Positions 1-9,524 of a stretch of 64,000 nt of DNA are shown piece after piece. The notes under the pieces are model-generated. The model saw nothing but the letters and a program-made list of their open reading frames with translations, did not search any database and was not told the DNA's origin. How positions within the stretch are numbered: the stretch's first letter is position 1; every line of letters starts with the position of its first letter. Source of the stretch: Dokdonia sp. Dokd-P16 (GTDB lineage Bacteria; Bacteroidota; Bacteroidia; Flavobacteriales; Flavobacteriaceae); the NCBI RefSeq assembly GCF_003095655.1, contig NZ_CP029151.1, positions 3,409,001-3,473,000 of the forward strand. The letters run 5' to 3'. The translations under genes and the position numbers were made by a program.

Positions 1-2078
1 AAGTCGTAATCAGACTCAACAGAGAAGGTAAGACCTAACATTCCTTGTTTCTTAAGGTTTGTCTCGTGTATACGTGCAAAAGATTTTACAATCACAGCAG
101 CTACCCCTAAGTGGCGAGGCTCCATAGCAGCATGCTCACGTGAAGAACCTTCACCATAGTTATGATCTCCTACTACCACAGTTTTAATTCCCGCTTTCTT
201 ATAAGCACGTGCAGTATCTGGTACTCCACCAAATTCTCCATCCATCTGGTTCTTAACAAAGTTTGTTTTCTTACCAAACGCATTTACAGCACCTATTAAA
301 CAGTTGTTAGAAATGTTATCTAAGTGACCTCTATAACGTAACCATGGTCCAGCCATAGAAATGTGATCTGTAGTACATTTCCCAAAAGCTTTAATAAGCA
401 ATTTCATTCCCTGCATCTCACTATCAAGAATAGGCTCAAAAGGAGTTAATAACTCAAGACGTTCTGAGTCTGCAGCTACTTTTACAATCACACCACTACC
501 ATCTTCTACTGGAGCGAGGTAACCGTTATCCTTAACTTCAAATCCTTTTGGAGGAAGCTCCCATCCTGTAGGCTCGTCAAACATAACCTCTTGACCATCT
601 TCATTAAGAAGCGTATCTGTTATAGGATTAAAATCTAGACGTCCAGATATTGCAATTGCCGCAGTAACTTCTGGTGAAGCTACAAAGGCGTGTGTATTAG
701 GGTTACCATCTGCACGCTTTGCAAAGTTTCTATTGAATGAGTGTACAATACTGTTTTTAGGAGCATTTTTTGGATCACTATAACGTGCCCATTGCCCGAT
801 ACATGGTCCACAAGCATTTGTAAAAATCTTAGCATCTAGTTTTTCAAAGATTCCTAAGATTCCATCACGCTCTGTAGTGTAGCGCACAAGTTCAGATCCT
901 GGATTAATACCAAGTTCTGATTTCATTTTTATTCCTTTATCTAGTGCTTGTTGAGCAATAGATGAAGCTCTAGAAAGATCCTCATAAGAAGAGTTTGTAC
1001 AAGAACCTATAAGTCCCCACTCTACATTAAGAGGCCATTCATTTTTAGTAGCTTTCTCAGTCATATCCTTTCCTACAGTTGTAGAAAGATCTGGCGTAAA
1101 AGGTCCGTTAAGTAATGGCCCTAACTCAGAAAGGTCAATATCAATTACCTGATCAAAATACTGCTCAGGATTTGCATATACTTCTTTATCTGCTGTAAGG
1201 TATTCTCTTACATCATTTGCTGCGTCTGCAACATCTGCACGGTCTGTAGCACGTAAGTAACGCTCCATAGACTCATCATAACCAAAGGTAGAAGTTGTTG
1301 CTCCTATCTCTGCTCCCATGTTACAGATAGTTCCTTTACCAGTACAAGACATTGCCGTAGCTCCAGGGCCGAAATATTCTACAATTGCTCCAGTTCCTCC
1401 TTTTGCAGTAAGAATCTCAGCTACTTTAAGAATAACGTCTTTAGGCGCTGTCCATCCAGAAAGTTTTCCTGTAAGTCTAACTCCTATTAATTTAGGAAAT
1501 TTAAGTTCCCAAGCCATTCCAGCCATCACATCTACAGCATCTGCTCCACCTACACCTATCGCAACCATTCCTAGTCCGCCAGCGTTTACAGTGTGAGAGT
1601 CTGTACCTATCATCATTCCACCTGGGAAAGCATAGTTTTCAAGAACTACTTGGTGTATAATACCTGCTCCTGGCTTCCAGAAACCGATACCATATTTATT
1701 AGAAACAGATTCTAAGAAGTTAAAAACCTCACTAGATACATCGTTTGCGTTCTTAAGATCCTTTTCAGCACCTTCTTTTGCTTGAATCAGGTGATCACAG
1801 TGTACCGTAGTTGGCACTGCAACTTTATCTTTTCCAGCTTGCATAAATTGTAATAATGCCATCTGTGCAGTAGCATCTTGACAAGCGATACGATCTGGAG
1901 CAAAGTCTACATAATCCTTACCACGAGTAAACGCTTTAGAAGCTTTTCCCTCCCAGAGGTGAGAATATAAAATCTTTTCAGAAAGTGTCAAGGGCTTACC
2001 TACAAGGTCACGAGCGGCGTCTACACGCTCAGTCATATTTGCATAAACCTTCTTGATCATATCAATATCAAATGCCAT
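1..2078 (-). CDS. acn: aconitate hydratase, mitochondrial type (partial, C-terminus cut)
   Basis: Interconverts citrate and isocitrate in the TCA cycle in the cytoplasm. About 692 residues are present, reading off the left edge, where the family is about 755 long. The start [10 protein letters not shown] is preceded by an AT-rich leader. The three [4Fe-4S] cysteines are visible: Cys360 in GSCTNSS, and Cys423 and Cys426 in ACGPCIGQW. Their spacing matches mitochondrial-type aconitase. The substrate-binding stretches [14 protein letters not shown] and [10 protein letters not shown] are intact. The visible C-terminal part [18 protein letters not shown] is the swivel domain. No frameshift is seen. 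The neighbouring gene downstream of its promoter side is on the same strand but about 500 bp away, so it is probably a separate unit. Confidence 0.97.
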   Translation of the reverse strand, partial: MAFDIDMIKKVYANMTERVDAARDLVGKPLTLSEKILYSHLWEGKASKAFTRGKDYVDFAPDRIACQDATAQMALLQFMQAGKDKVAVPTTVHCDHLIQAKEGAEKDLKNANDVSSEVFNFLESVSNKYGIGFWKPGAGIIHQVVLENYAFPGGMMIGTDSHTVNAGGLGMVAIGVGGADAVDVMAGMAWELKFPKLIGVRLTGKLSGWTAPKDVILKVAEILTAKGGTGAIVEYFGPGATAMSCTGKGTICNMGAEIGATTSTFGYDESMERYLRATDRADVADAANDVREYLTADKEVYANPEQYFDQVIDIDLSELGPLLNGPFTPDLSTTVGKDMTEKATKNEWPLNVEWGLIGSCTNSSYEDLSRASSIAQQALDKGIKMKSELGINPGSELVRYTTERDGILGIFEKLDAKIFTNACGPCIGQWARYSDPKNAPKNSIVHSFNRNFAKRADGNPNTHAFVASPEVTAAIAISGRLDFNPITDTLLNEDGQEVMFDEPTGWELPPKGFEVKDNGYLAPVEDGSGVIVKVAADSERLELLTPFEPILDSEMQGMKLLIKAFGKCTTDHISMAGPWLRYRGHLDNISNNCLIGAVNAFGKKTNFVKNQMDGEFGGVPDTARAYKKAGIKTVVVGDHNYGEGSSREHAAMEPRHLGVAAVIVKSFARIHETNLKKQGMLGLTFSVESDYD

Positions 2079-2305
2079 ATATAATGTATTAGGGTTGTTA
2101 AATAGTACCGCTTAATTTTGCGGTTCACGAAAATACAAAATACCTCAAAGAATAACAATAGCTGTAAGCCCCATAGTTAGCCGCCAGAGCGTATTGATAA
2201 ACCATCTTAAATACTGCGAAGTAATTGCCAGATTCAAAAAAAGAAGTGGCTCAAATTATCAAATTGACAATTTAACCCTTATAATATTTGCTCATTGTAG
2301 TATTA

Positions 2306-2319
2306 CGCTTTCGCGAAAA
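2306..2319. repeat. TTTCGCGAAA palindrome copy (imperfect)
   Basis: CGCTTTCGCGAAAA in intergenic DNA. One arm has lost the outer GCG. It is one of about twenty copies in the window. Confidence 0.8.
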
Positions 2320-2443
2320 TGTGATTTTATTGAATATAATACTACTCATATATATCAAGGCTACCTAAAAAGCATGAAAACCGAAGTAAAATTGACATTC
2401 ATGATTCCCTTTCAATAATCATAAAATCATATAAAATAGAAAT

Positions 2444-2475
2444 AGCCATTATATCAGGAAATGGATATAATGGCT
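2444..2475 (-). terminator. strong hairpin, probable terminator of the MoxR operon
   Basis: AGCCATTATATC and GATATAATGGCT form a perfect 12-bp stem with an 8-nt loop. On the minus strand it is followed by ATTTCTATTTT. It lies about 100 bp beyond the MoxR stop codon, as expected for the end of that leftward operon. The stem is AT-rich, so termination strength is uncertain. Confidence 0.55.
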
Positions 2476-2562
2476 TAGGATTTTTCGCACCTTAGCGCAT
2501 AAATATATCGTGATTAAAAGACTACTTCCGTAGGTGTCTCACTGTCAAGATTACAGCATCAC

Positions 2563-2577
2563 TTTTTCGCGAAAGCG
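2563..2577. repeat. TTTCGCGAAA palindrome copy
   Basis: TTTTTCGCGAAAGCG immediately downstream of the MoxR stop codon, ending 3 bp before it. Confidence 0.8.
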
Positions 2578-2579
2578 CA

Positions 2580-3533
2580 TTAAAATAAGCTTTTGATAAT
2601 ATCTTCTATACTCAAACCTTCTGCTTCTGCCTTATAATTTTTTATCATTCGGTGACGAAGTATACCAGTTGCTACTGCCTGAACATCCTCAATATCTGGC
2701 GAGAACTTACCGTGTACAGCGGCATGAGTTTTTGCTCCTAGGATTAAGTTTTGTGATGCTCTTGGCCCCGCTCCCCAGTCTATGTAATCATTTACAATTT
2801 GAGCTGCTTTGTCTGTCTTAGGTCGAGTTTTACTTACAAGATTCACAGCATATTCAATTACATTGTCTGCCACTGGAATACGTCTTACTAGCTGCTGAAA
2901 GTCTATAATCTCTTGTGCATTTAACAATGCATTTACCGTAGGTTTTGCCGCAGATGTTGTTGCCTTTACCACATCTACCTCTTCTTGAAACGAAGGGTAA
3001 TCGAGGTTGATAGAAAACATAAAACGGTCTAATTGCGCCTCAGGTAATGGATAGGTTCCCTCCTGTTCTATTGGGTTTTGAGTAGCCAGCACAAAGTAAG
3101 GAAGTGATAACGGGTACCGCTCTCCAGCAACTGTCACCACGCGTTCTTGCATTGCTTCTAGAAGCGCAGCCTGCGTTTTTGGAGGAGTACGGTTAATCTC
3201 ATCTGCAAGGACAATATTTGAAAATATAGGTCCTTTTATAAACTTAAACTTACGAGATTCATCTAGAATTTCAGAACCTAGAATATCACTAGGCATTAAA
3301 TCTGGTGTAAACTGTATTCTTTTAAAATCAAGTCCAAGAGTCGTTGCTATGGTATTCACCATCAAGGTTTTTGCGAGCCCAGGAACACCTATAAGTAAGG
3401 CGTGACCTCCAGAAAATATAGACAAAAGAATCTCGTCAATTACCTTATCTTGACCTACAATAATCTTTGAAATTTCTGCTTTTAAAATCTTGTGTTTCTC
3501 TACTAGATTCTTGATAGCCGCAACGTCAGACAT
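2580..3533 (-). CDS. MoxR-family AAA+ ATPase
   Basis: 317 residues, full length for MoxR ATPases, which act as chaperone-like ATPases, usually with von Willebrand A-domain partners. Walker A is GVPGLAKT near residue 49, Walker B is VLADEINR near residue 110, and the sensor region ATQNPIEQEGTYPLPEAQLD is typical of the family. It starts 10 bp downstream of the SurA-like gene stop and is probably the last gene of a four-gene leftward operon with three parvulin-type chaperones. No VWA partner is visible here, since transcription then runs into the intergenic region. Client unknown. Confidence 0.93.
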   Translation of the reverse strand: MSDVAAIKNLVEKHKILKAEISKIIVGQDKVIDEILLSIFSGGHALLIGVPGLAKTLMVNTIATTLGLDFKRIQFTPDLMPSDILGSEILDESRKFKFIKGPIFSNIVLADEINRTPPKTQAALLEAMQERVVTVAGERYPLSLPYFVLATQNPIEQEGTYPLPEAQLDRFMFSINLDYPSFQEEVDVVKATTSAAKPTVNALLNAQEIIDFQQLVRRIPVADNVIEYAVNLVSKTRPKTDKAAQIVNDYIDWGAGPRASQNLILGAKTHAAVHGKFSPDIEDVQAVATGILRHRMIKNYKAEAEGLSIEDIIKSLF

Positions 3534-3542
3534 AAATATCTT

Positions 3543-5012
3543 TTATTTTTTTAACCAATTACTTACAAACTCGCAATCACGATTTTCACCGTTGATCTTA
3601 ATGTAAGTCTCTACAATTTTTTCTTTTTGCCACTTCTCTATTGCAGCAATTTGCTTTTCTTGTAGTGCAAGATCTTTGATTTTGATGTAATCTTTTACGT
3701 AATCTGCTTTGTGCTCTTCAAGGCGGTTATCTACCGTGTAGATTAAAAATTGCTTTGTACCAGTTCTTGTTTGATCTGTGTAAACTAGAGATACTTCTTC
3801 ATCTGCTAGGTTACTTACCTTAGGATAAATATCTGGATCAAGTCTACCTAGTTCAAAACGTTTATCTAGTGTTTGAGGATTAGTAAGTATACCTCCCTCA
3901 AATTTTGTTTCTTTCTCATCAGAAAATTCTTTGGCAGCTTCTTCAAAAGTAAGTTCGCCATCTATGATGCGTTTTCTCACTTTATTTACAAGATCTTTTG
4001 CTTCCTCTTCTTGGGCTTCTTTAATTTCTGGTACAATTAATATATGTCTAATGTCCTTGCGCTCTCCTTTTGTTTTTTCTACAGTTACAATGTGAAAACC
4101 AAATTCTGTCTCAAATGGCTCACTCACTTCTCCATCTTGTAAACTAAAGGCTACATCTCTAAATTCTTTTACTAAAGGTGTTTTACGATCTATCACCATT
4201 AAACCTCCATCTGGTCTTGAAGCTGCATCATCTGTGTACAGTACCGCTTTTGTAGCAAAGCTACTTCCATTCTCAAGAATATCTCTACGGAACCCTTTAA
4301 GACGGTCTATAACCTTCTGGCGCTCTTCTTCGGTAGCTTTAGGCTCAATTACAATACGTGCAATCTCTAGCTCTACTCCAAAAGTAGGAAGCTCATCTGC
4401 TGGTATCTTATTAAAAAATGTTTTAATCTCGTCTGGAGTAACATCTACAGATTCAATTATCTTCTGATTCATGCGGTCAGAAAGTATAACATTCTTTCTA
4501 ATGCTAAATAACTCGGCACGTAAGTCTGCCATATTCTCTTTTCTGTAAAACTCAACTACCTTCTGCTCAGAACCTAGTTGTGAAGCAAAACGTTGTACCA
4601 TCTGATCTACCTCAGAATTCACACGGCTATCTTGCACTACGATACTATCTTGAACAGCCTGGTGTGTAAGAAGTTTACTTTCTAGCAAGCTTCCTAGAAC
4701 TTGGCAAGATGTAATATCTGCCGAAGCTTGACCTCTTTGCTTTATCTCAATAAGACTTTGATCAATATCACTTTCTAGAATCAAATAGTCACCTACTACC
4801 CCAGCTACACCATCTACCTTAAATTTCTTAAAGGGAGTTTTTACAGTATCCTTTTGAACCGCTACTGTTGTCTCAGTTACCGTTGTAACTTCTGGAGTTA
4901 CTGTTGTTTCTTGTGCAAAACCTAGCTGTGTTGCTGCAAGCAGCACTACTATATTAATTGTAAATTTCAAATTGTTTGTTTTTAATAGCATCATCCTTAA
5001 TCTCCTTTTCAA
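3543..5012 (-). CDS. SurA-like periplasmic peptidyl-prolyl isomerase
   Basis: 489 residues with a signal sequence ending LGFAQ. After a SurA N-terminal-like helical domain (about 60-200) there are two parvulin/PpiC regions. One is near residues 210-320 and contains EIARIVIEPKATEEERQ and FGFHIVTVEK. A second starts at KDIRHILIV. The family isomerises prolyl bonds and chaperones outer membrane proteins in the periplasm. The annotated start overlaps the preceding gene by 59 bp. An internal ATG (Met7 or Met8, before LLKTNNLKF) gives a more normal signal peptide and is my preferred start. It is translationally coupled to its upstream neighbour. Confidence 0.88.
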   Translation of the reverse strand: MKRRLRMMLLKTNNLKFTINIVVLLAATQLGFAQETTVTPEVTTVTETTVAVQKDTVKTPFKKFKVDGVAGVVGDYLILESDIDQSLIEIKQRGQASADITSCQVLGSLLESKLLTHQAVQDSIVVQDSRVNSEVDQMVQRFASQLGSEQKVVEFYRKENMADLRAELFSIRKNVILSDRMNQKIIESVDVTPDEIKTFFNKIPADELPTFGVELEIARIVIEPKATEEERQKVIDRLKGFRRDILENGSSFATKAVLYTDDAASRPDGGLMVIDRKTPLVKEFRDVAFSLQDGEVSEPFETEFGFHIVTVEKTKGERKDIRHILIVPEIKEAQEEEAKDLVNKVRKRIIDGELTFEEAAKEFSDEKETKFEGGILTNPQTLDKRFELGRLDPDIYPKVSNLADEEVSLVYTDQTRTGTKQFLIYTVDNRLEEHKADYVKDYIKIKDLALQEKQIAAIEKWQKEKIVETYIKINGENRDCEFVSNWLKK

Positions 5013-5823
5013 GCTTTTGTATAAGCGCTAATTTCCTTTTATTCTTAATAATTTGATTGATTGTTGGTCTTACATATTCCAACGGTGCATTTTCACCGCG
5101 CTCAAGCGTGCTTTTTACAGCTACCAAATATAATCCTAATGAGTCTCGCAGTTGTAAGAAATTTGTTTTTTTTAACAAGTTGTTTGCATTCTCCTTGTTT
5201 ATAGCATTTATTTGATCAATAACGACACGTCTTTTTATCCAGACTGAGTCATTCAAGAAAAAATTCTTGTATTGAAACTTTAGTGAATCTAAGGCATATT
5301 TATCCTTTTCATCAGTACCGGTAAAATAAGATTTAAGCAATTTTAGATTTTGATAATCCTCATCTACTTGAATAAATTTAAACTGAACTAACGGCTCATT
5401 AAGTAAAAAGTTTACTTTATTGTTCTCATAAAAATTCATTGCCTCGCTGTCTGAAACAACACTATCTAATTGCTTATTAATAAGTGCATCTTTATAAAAA
5501 CGCGTGTACAAATCACTTCGATATGATGAGACGAGCGCCTCAAACTCTTCTTGATCTTCTTTTGGTAAATTTCTCAATGCTCCATCAAGTAGTAGCTGAC
5601 TTGTAGCCCAAGTATTGATGTAATTTTGAACAAAGGCCGCGCTATCACTCACCACATTTTTTGCCATGACATCTTCAATAGTGCGCTTTGACAATGTATG
5701 ATTATTCACCCTAGCGACTATAGTTTCTGTGTCATCACTTTTAAAATAGCGACAACTCACCATAGACAGTGAGACTATTGTAAACAAAAGAAACACAGCC
5801 ACTCTAGTGTTTTTAATTCTCAT
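4954..5823 (-). CDS. lipoprotein, probable parvulin-like chaperone
   Basis: 289 residues. The N-terminus is a lipoprotein signal with lipobox SMVSC, so it is predicted to be anchored in an envelope membrane. It then resembles the N-terminal helical part of SurA/PrsA (VARVNNHTLSKRTIEDVM), but I see no complete catalytic parvulin fold. Its start overlaps the end of the upstream isomerase gene by 11 bp, and its end overlaps the next isomerase, so the three are tightly coupled. I infer a chaperone role in outer membrane protein assembly from context and the SurA-like N-terminus only. Confidence 0.75.
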   Translation of the reverse strand: MRIKNTRVAVFLLFTIVSLSMVSCRYFKSDDTETIVARVNNHTLSKRTIEDVMAKNVVSDSAAFVQNYINTWATSQLLLDGALRNLPKEDQEEFEALVSSYRSDLYTRFYKDALINKQLDSVVSDSEAMNFYENNKVNFLLNEPLVQFKFIQVDEDYQNLKLLKSYFTGTDEKDKYALDSLKFQYKNFFLNDSVWIKRRVVIDQINAINKENANNLLKKTNFLQLRDSLGLYLVAVKSTLERGENAPLEYVRPTINQIIKNKRKLALIQKLEKEIKDDAIKNKQFEIYN

Positions 5824-7756
5824 ATTTCGTTATTAATGTTTTCAAAACTTCTTTATTTACAGTGATTGTGCTTTTATCTCTTAAATCCATTACAAACTTA
5901 TTTTCCAGCTCCTTCTGATAGTCACTTATAACTACGCCTCTTACGTCCTTTAGCAATTGATCTTTTGCCTCTGTGATGGTAGATACGTTATAAACTATAA
6001 AATTATCTCCATCTTCTATTAGATCACTCACTCCTTTAGATAGATGATGTCCTTCTGGCAATTCTTCTTGAGTTAAAACTCTACTAGATAATAGCACAGG
6101 AGTGTCACTCTTACTTTTTAAAGATAATACGGCTTCGTCTGGCGAGATGCCTTTAGAAATAATTTTTCTATAATTTTTTGCTAAACTCTTACTTTTTGTA
6201 GTACATACTGTAGCCTCATAAGTCTTTACACTTCTATAATCTTCTTTATTTCTTAAGAAGAATTCTTGTAGACCTATACTATCTTGCTGAGCTTTTTTCC
6301 AGATATTAGTTTCCAGTAAATCAAATAACAATAAACCTTCTTTGTATTCTTTTAATATATCGGCAAAATCCTGATCTTCCTCTTCCAGGTGCTCCAAATG
6401 ATAATTTTTAAGTACAACACTAACAAAAGATTGAATTCCCTCTTCTACAAACTGACTCCTAGACCTAAAATTATTACGTGGATACTTCGACAATAAATAG
6501 TCGGCTACCATTTTATAGGTGTATGTAGCTTTCTTTTTACCTAAAGTAAATGCCACATTACTTAATGCCGGTTCGTTATTAAGAACAATCTTAGTTTCAG
6601 AATATTTCTCTGGGAAGAGACTTTCTAAATATGATTGCAATCCTTCATCAAGAACTACATTATATCTATTTCTCAACTTATTGTCTAACTTGTCTGATAT
6701 TACTTGTGCTCTAGCATCTCTTGTAACTTTATTGGTAAGTGCAACTCGAGCATCCAAATAGGTTGGCATAGGAGTTTTAGACAATAATTTTATGATATGC
6801 CATCCAAATTCAGTTTTAAAAGGTTGCGAAACAGAACCAATGTTTTCAAGTGAAAATGCTGTTTTTTCAAAAGCAGCACTACTCAATTGTCCTTGCTCAA
6901 ACTCTTCTAGCTTCCCTCCTTTTCTGTATGACACCCTGTCGTCACTGTAATTTAATGCTAGTGTCTCAAAAGAAGCGCCCTCTTTTAATAGCTTAGATAC
7001 CTCATTAATTCTTTGCTCAGGAATAATTGTACTATCATTTTGAGTTAAAGCCACCATAATATGAGCAACCTGCACTTTCCCTGCTGACTTACGAACGGCA
7101 ATAGGCTGTACAATGTGATATCCAAAACTGGTTCTAAAAGGCTTAGAAACTTCATTAATTGCGGTATTATAGGCAGCATTCTCAAATGGATACACCATTT
7201 TAAAGGCTTTAAACCATCCTAGATCACCTCCATTCTTTTTAGCAGATGGATCTTCACTTAACGCTCTTGCTACTTTTTCAAAGTTTTCACCATTAATTAT
7301 ACGTGCTCTCGCTTGAGTAATGTTTCGGTAGGCCACTAGCGTATCGCTAGGTGAAGCATCAGGGCTCACTCTCACAAGAATGTGACGTGCATTAAGTTCA
7401 TTTACAGTTCTATCGTAAGCTTCCTTTACAAGCTCTTCTGTAACCTTGACGTCATTGAGATAGTTTTTTGCAAGTTGTGCACGATAAGCAGATAACTCAT
7501 CTTGATAAGACTTTTTATTATCAAGTCCCAATCTGTAGGCCTCTTGGACTTTGAGTTTGTAATCTATAAAAAGCTTTAGATAATCTTCTGGAGCATTAGA
7601 CTCATCTTCTTTTATGAGTTCGCTATTTTTCTCATAAACCCTCGTAAACTCTTCACTATTAATAACTTCATTATTTATGGTAAGAAGAATATCTTTTTGA
7701 GCGTGAGCAAACGAAAATCCACAAAGGAAAATAAGCAATAAAAAAAGGTGCTTCAT
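5813..7756 (-). CDS. periplasmic peptidyl-prolyl isomerase with two parvulin domains
   Basis: 647 residues. A signal peptide ends at FAHAQ. The first parvulin domain, at about 118-215, starts at NARHILVRV and ends at SFGYHIVQPI. The second, at about 225-330, starts at VQVAHIMVAL and ends at EFGWHIIKLL. The remaining 300 residues have no domain I recognise. It is probably the first gene of the operon and a periplasmic folding factor for outer membrane proteins. The stop codon overlaps the start of the downstream lipoprotein gene by 11 bp, which suggests translational coupling. Confidence 0.9.
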   Translation of the reverse strand: MKHLFLLLIFLCGFSFAHAQKDILLTINNEVINSEEFTRVYEKNSELIKEDESNAPEDYLKLFIDYKLKVQEAYRLGLDNKKSYQDELSAYRAQLAKNYLNDVKVTEELVKEAYDRTVNELNARHILVRVSPDASPSDTLVAYRNITQARARIINGENFEKVARALSEDPSAKKNGGDLGWFKAFKMVYPFENAAYNTAINEVSKPFRTSFGYHIVQPIAVRKSAGKVQVAHIMVALTQNDSTIIPEQRINEVSKLLKEGASFETLALNYSDDRVSYRKGGKLEEFEQGQLSSAAFEKTAFSLENIGSVSQPFKTEFGWHIIKLLSKTPMPTYLDARVALTNKVTRDARAQVISDKLDNKLRNRYNVVLDEGLQSYLESLFPEKYSETKIVLNNEPALSNVAFTLGKKKATYTYKMVADYLLSKYPRNNFRSRSQFVEEGIQSFVSVVLKNYHLEHLEEEDQDFADILKEYKEGLLLFDLLETNIWKKAQQDSIGLQEFFLRNKEDYRSVKTYEATVCTTKSKSLAKNYRKIISKGISPDEAVLSLKSKSDTPVLLSSRVLTQEELPEGHHLSKGVSDLIEDGDNFIVYNVSTITEAKDQLLKDVRGVVISDYQKELENKFVMDLRDKSTITVNKEVLKTLITKYEN

Positions 7757-7861
7757 AGTGTATTAAGTATGTGCAAAAATAAGTATTATGAACTGTTGTA
7801 CCATAGCAACGAGATTATAGAAAATTTAGTACCTACTGAGCTAGGTAGAACATATATGCTA

Positions 7862-7869
7862 TATTTTTG
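7862..7869 (+). promoter_or_regulatory. candidate -7 element TATTTTTG
   Basis: Matches the Bacteroidetes TAnnTTTG consensus 19 bp before the ATG at 7889. I see no TTG at the expected -33 distance, so support is partial. Confidence 0.4.
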
Positions 7870-7888
7870 CTAGAAATTAAATCAAATT

Positions 7889-8131
7889 ATGTCTACTGAA
7901 GAACGACTTAAACTAATCTGGGATTTTAGAGGTCCAGACGCACACAAAATTGCTTTGCATCACGAGATTCACTTAAAGGAGTATGCAGCTGCACAGGCAT
8001 TAAATACACCCATAACAGGTACTCAACAAGTTACAGAAGACCACAGCATTGCATTTTTAGTGGTAGATAGAGAGGCGATGAAGCCCGTAAGAGATGCGCT
8101 TAAGCCTCACCGCGGGCAGCTATTTACTTAA
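7889..8131 (+). CDS. conserved small hypothetical protein
   Basis: 80 residues, soluble, with no signal peptide or membrane segment. It looks like a real gene: it has a promoter-like motif upstream, an ordinary amino-acid composition and a position between divergent and tandem genes. It contains DFRGPDAHKIALHHEIHLKEY and ends KPHRGQLFT. I do not recognise a named family. It lies 80 bp upstream of the OmpH gene on the same strand, but OmpH has its own promoter-like element, so they may be separate units. Confidence 0.7.
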   Translation: MSTEERLKLIWDFRGPDAHKIALHHEIHLKEYAAAQALNTPITGTQQVTEDHSIAFLVVDREAMKPVRDALKPHRGQLFT

Positions 8132-8168
8132 AAATAACCACTTGGCATAGATATTGTCTTCTATCACA

Positions 8169-8176
8169 TATATTTG
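8169..8176 (+). promoter_or_regulatory. candidate -7 element TATATTTG for the OmpH gene
   Basis: Exact TAnnTTTG match 35 bp upstream of the OmpH ATG. TTG triplets lie 12 and 24 bp upstream, neither at the usual spacing. Confidence 0.45.
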
Positions 8177-8211
8177 CACGCGCAAATGATAATCTTAATA
8201 AATACTATACA

Positions 8212-8724
8212 ATGAAAAAAATCGTACTTGGAATGTTTGTAGTGCTATTTACAGCAACCGCTTTTGCTCAAAGCAAAGTAGGAACTGTAGATGCCGACTT
8301 TATCCTCACAAAAATGCCTGAGCTTACAGGAGCAAATGAAAAAGTAAAAGCTTATAATCTTGATCTTGAAACACAAATGAAAGCAAAGATTGAAGACTAT
8401 GAAGCTAAGGTAAAATTATACCAAAGCGGTCAAGCAACTTTTACAGATGCAGACAAGAAAACTAAACAAGGAGAAATCATTGCTCTTGAAGAAGATATCT
8501 CAAAATTTCGTCAGAATGGTGCACAGCTTTTACAATTAAAGCAATCTGAAGTTGTACAACCACTTTACAAGAAAATAGGAGAAATGGTAACTGTAGTAGC
8601 AAAAGAACAAGGTTACTCACACATTCTTACTATAGGTAACAATAACAACTTTGCATATGCAGATCCAGCAGCAGATATTACAATGGCTGTTCTTGCAAAA
8701 CTAGGAATCACAGTAGAAGAGTAA
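8212..8724 (+). CDS. ompH: OmpH/Skp family periplasmic chaperone
   Basis: 170 residues, the usual Skp length. A clear signal peptide (MKKIVLGMFVVLFTATAFAQ) is followed by SKVGTVDADFILTKMPE, the family's opening beta strand. Next comes a long charged helical hairpin of about 80 residues, then a C-terminal strand (GYSHILTIGNNNNFAYADPAADIT). Skp trimers hold unfolded outer membrane proteins in the periplasm. A strong terminator directly follows, so it ends its transcription unit. Confidence 0.92.
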   Translation: MKKIVLGMFVVLFTATAFAQSKVGTVDADFILTKMPELTGANEKVKAYNLDLETQMKAKIEDYEAKVKLYQSGQATFTDADKKTKQGEIIALEEDISKFRQNGAQLLQLKQSEVVQPLYKKIGEMVTVVAKEQGYSHILTIGNNNNFAYADPAADITMAVLAKLGITVEE

Positions 8725-8742
8725 TCTTCCACTACACTTTAT

Positions 8743-8779
8743 AAAAAAGCCGCTTCTACTAGATAGAAGCGGCTTTTTT
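8743..8779. terminator. bidirectional intrinsic terminator
   Basis: GCCGCTTCTA and TAGAAGCGGC pair around a short loop, flanked by A6 and T6 runs. It therefore serves both the rightward OmpH gene and the leftward MazG-like gene that ends just beyond it. Confidence 0.92.
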
Positions 8780-8785
8780 ATGTGA

Positions 8786-9172
8786 TTACTTGTCAAGTAT
8801 ACTCTTAATGTCTGGCTTAAAATAATTAGGCCCCTTAAGCACTTTTCCATCTTCACGATAGATAGGCTTACCATCTGCTCCTAGTTTACTCATATTAGAA
8901 CGCTGTATTTCATTAAAGACCTCTTCAATTTTATCTTGCATCCCATGCTCGATGATTGTTCCACATAATATGTAAAGCATATCCCCTAGTGCATCTGCCA
9001 CCTCTACGAGATCACCAGCGTTTGCAGCTTCTAGATATTCTTCATTTTCCTCTTTCATGAGGTTAAAGCGCAGCTCATTTTTCGATAGCGGGAGATTTGC
9101 AGTAGGTTTATCTTTTCGATCAAGACCATAAGTGTCATGAAATAATGTTACGGCGGCTATTTTATTTTTCAT
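8786..9172 (-). CDS. MazG-like / PRA-PH-fold nucleotide pyrophosphohydrolase
   Basis: 128 residues. It contains the all-alpha NTP pyrophosphatase signature: metal-binding EENEEYLEA at about residues 41-49, followed by EVADALGDMLYILCG at about 57-71. The tail SKLGADGKPIYREDGKVLKGP is seen in MazG-like proteins annotated as related to phosphoribosyl-ATP pyrophosphohydrolase. It probably hydrolyses nucleoside triphosphates in the cytoplasm. Substrate unknown. No his genes are nearby, so a histidine-pathway role is not supported. Confidence 0.82.
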   Translation of the reverse strand: MKNKIAAVTLFHDTYGLDRKDKPTANLPLSKNELRFNLMKEENEEYLEAANAGDLVEVADALGDMLYILCGTIIEHGMQDKIEEVFNEIQRSNMSKLGADGKPIYREDGKVLKGPNYFKPDIKSILDK

Positions 9173-9190
9173 AAAGGATTTTGTTTTGTT

Positions 9191-9208
9191 ACGCTTTCGC
9201 GAAAGCGT
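9191..9208. repeat. perfect ACGCTTTCGCGAAAGCGT palindrome
   Basis: 18-bp perfect palindrome in the 73-bp gap between the divergent MazG-like gene and the 62-residue membrane protein gene. Confidence 0.95.
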
Positions 9209-9245
9209 ACTCAGTCGTATTTTTACAACTCCTAAAATACTTTAA

Positions 9246-9434
9246 ATGTTTAGTACTGGTCAGATTATATTTGTTGTTTTTTTTATTGTGGCTTTCATCC
9301 TTCTTATGGTATGGAGTTACAGGAAGGATTTATCCCTACACAAAAAGCAATACAAAGGAAGTAAGTGGGTGCTTGTAGGATTTATGGGTTTTATAGCGCT
9401 ACTTGTCATTATCAAACTGGCTCTCAAGCCATAA
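9246..9434 (+). CDS. small inner-membrane protein
   Basis: 62 residues with two predicted membrane helices (about 7-24 and 44-59) separated by a basic loop, SYRKDLSLHKKQYKGSKW. A second overlapping frame (9181-9378) reads through the genome palindrome and is the less likely one. Function unknown. The gene stands alone between divergent and convergent neighbours and is followed by a shared terminator. Confidence 0.75.
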   Translation: MFSTGQIIFVVFFIVAFILLMVWSYRKDLSLHKKQYKGSKWVLVGFMGFIALLVIIKLALKP

Positions 9435-9476
9435 ATTATATAACTGCGCCATGCTGTAAAAGCTACAGCTATAAAA

Positions 9477-9507
9477 TATAAAAGCCCGCATGTAGCGGGC
9501 TTTTATA
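9477..9507. terminator. bidirectional intrinsic terminator
   Basis: AAAGCCCGC and GCGGGCTTT form a 9-bp GC-rich stem with loop ATGTA, extended by flanking TATA/TATA. It sits between the small membrane protein and the 3' end of glyA and serves both strands. Confidence 0.92.
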
Positions 9508-9524
9508 TCGAAAAGAGACGAGTG

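Larger units (their letters stand above)
2079..2579. other. 501-bp intergenic region, no convincing gene
   Basis: It lies between the acn start and the 3' end of the MoxR gene. A 74-codon reading frame (2194-2418) has no family resemblance and is interrupted in sense by a genome repeat, so I do not call it. The region holds two copies of the TTTCGCGAAA palindrome and a strong hairpin, described separately. Confidence 0.6.

Noticed and set aside
1318-1596. 92-codon frame antisense to aconitase
   Set aside because: Shadow of a strongly conserved gene on the other strand.
2194-2418. 74-codon reading frame in the acn-moxR gap
   Set aside because: No family resemblance, low-complexity AT-rich composition and a genome palindrome inside it.
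9181-9378. 65-codon frame starting before the small membrane protein
   Set aside because: Reads through the intergenic palindrome and overlaps a better-supported two-helix protein in another frame.
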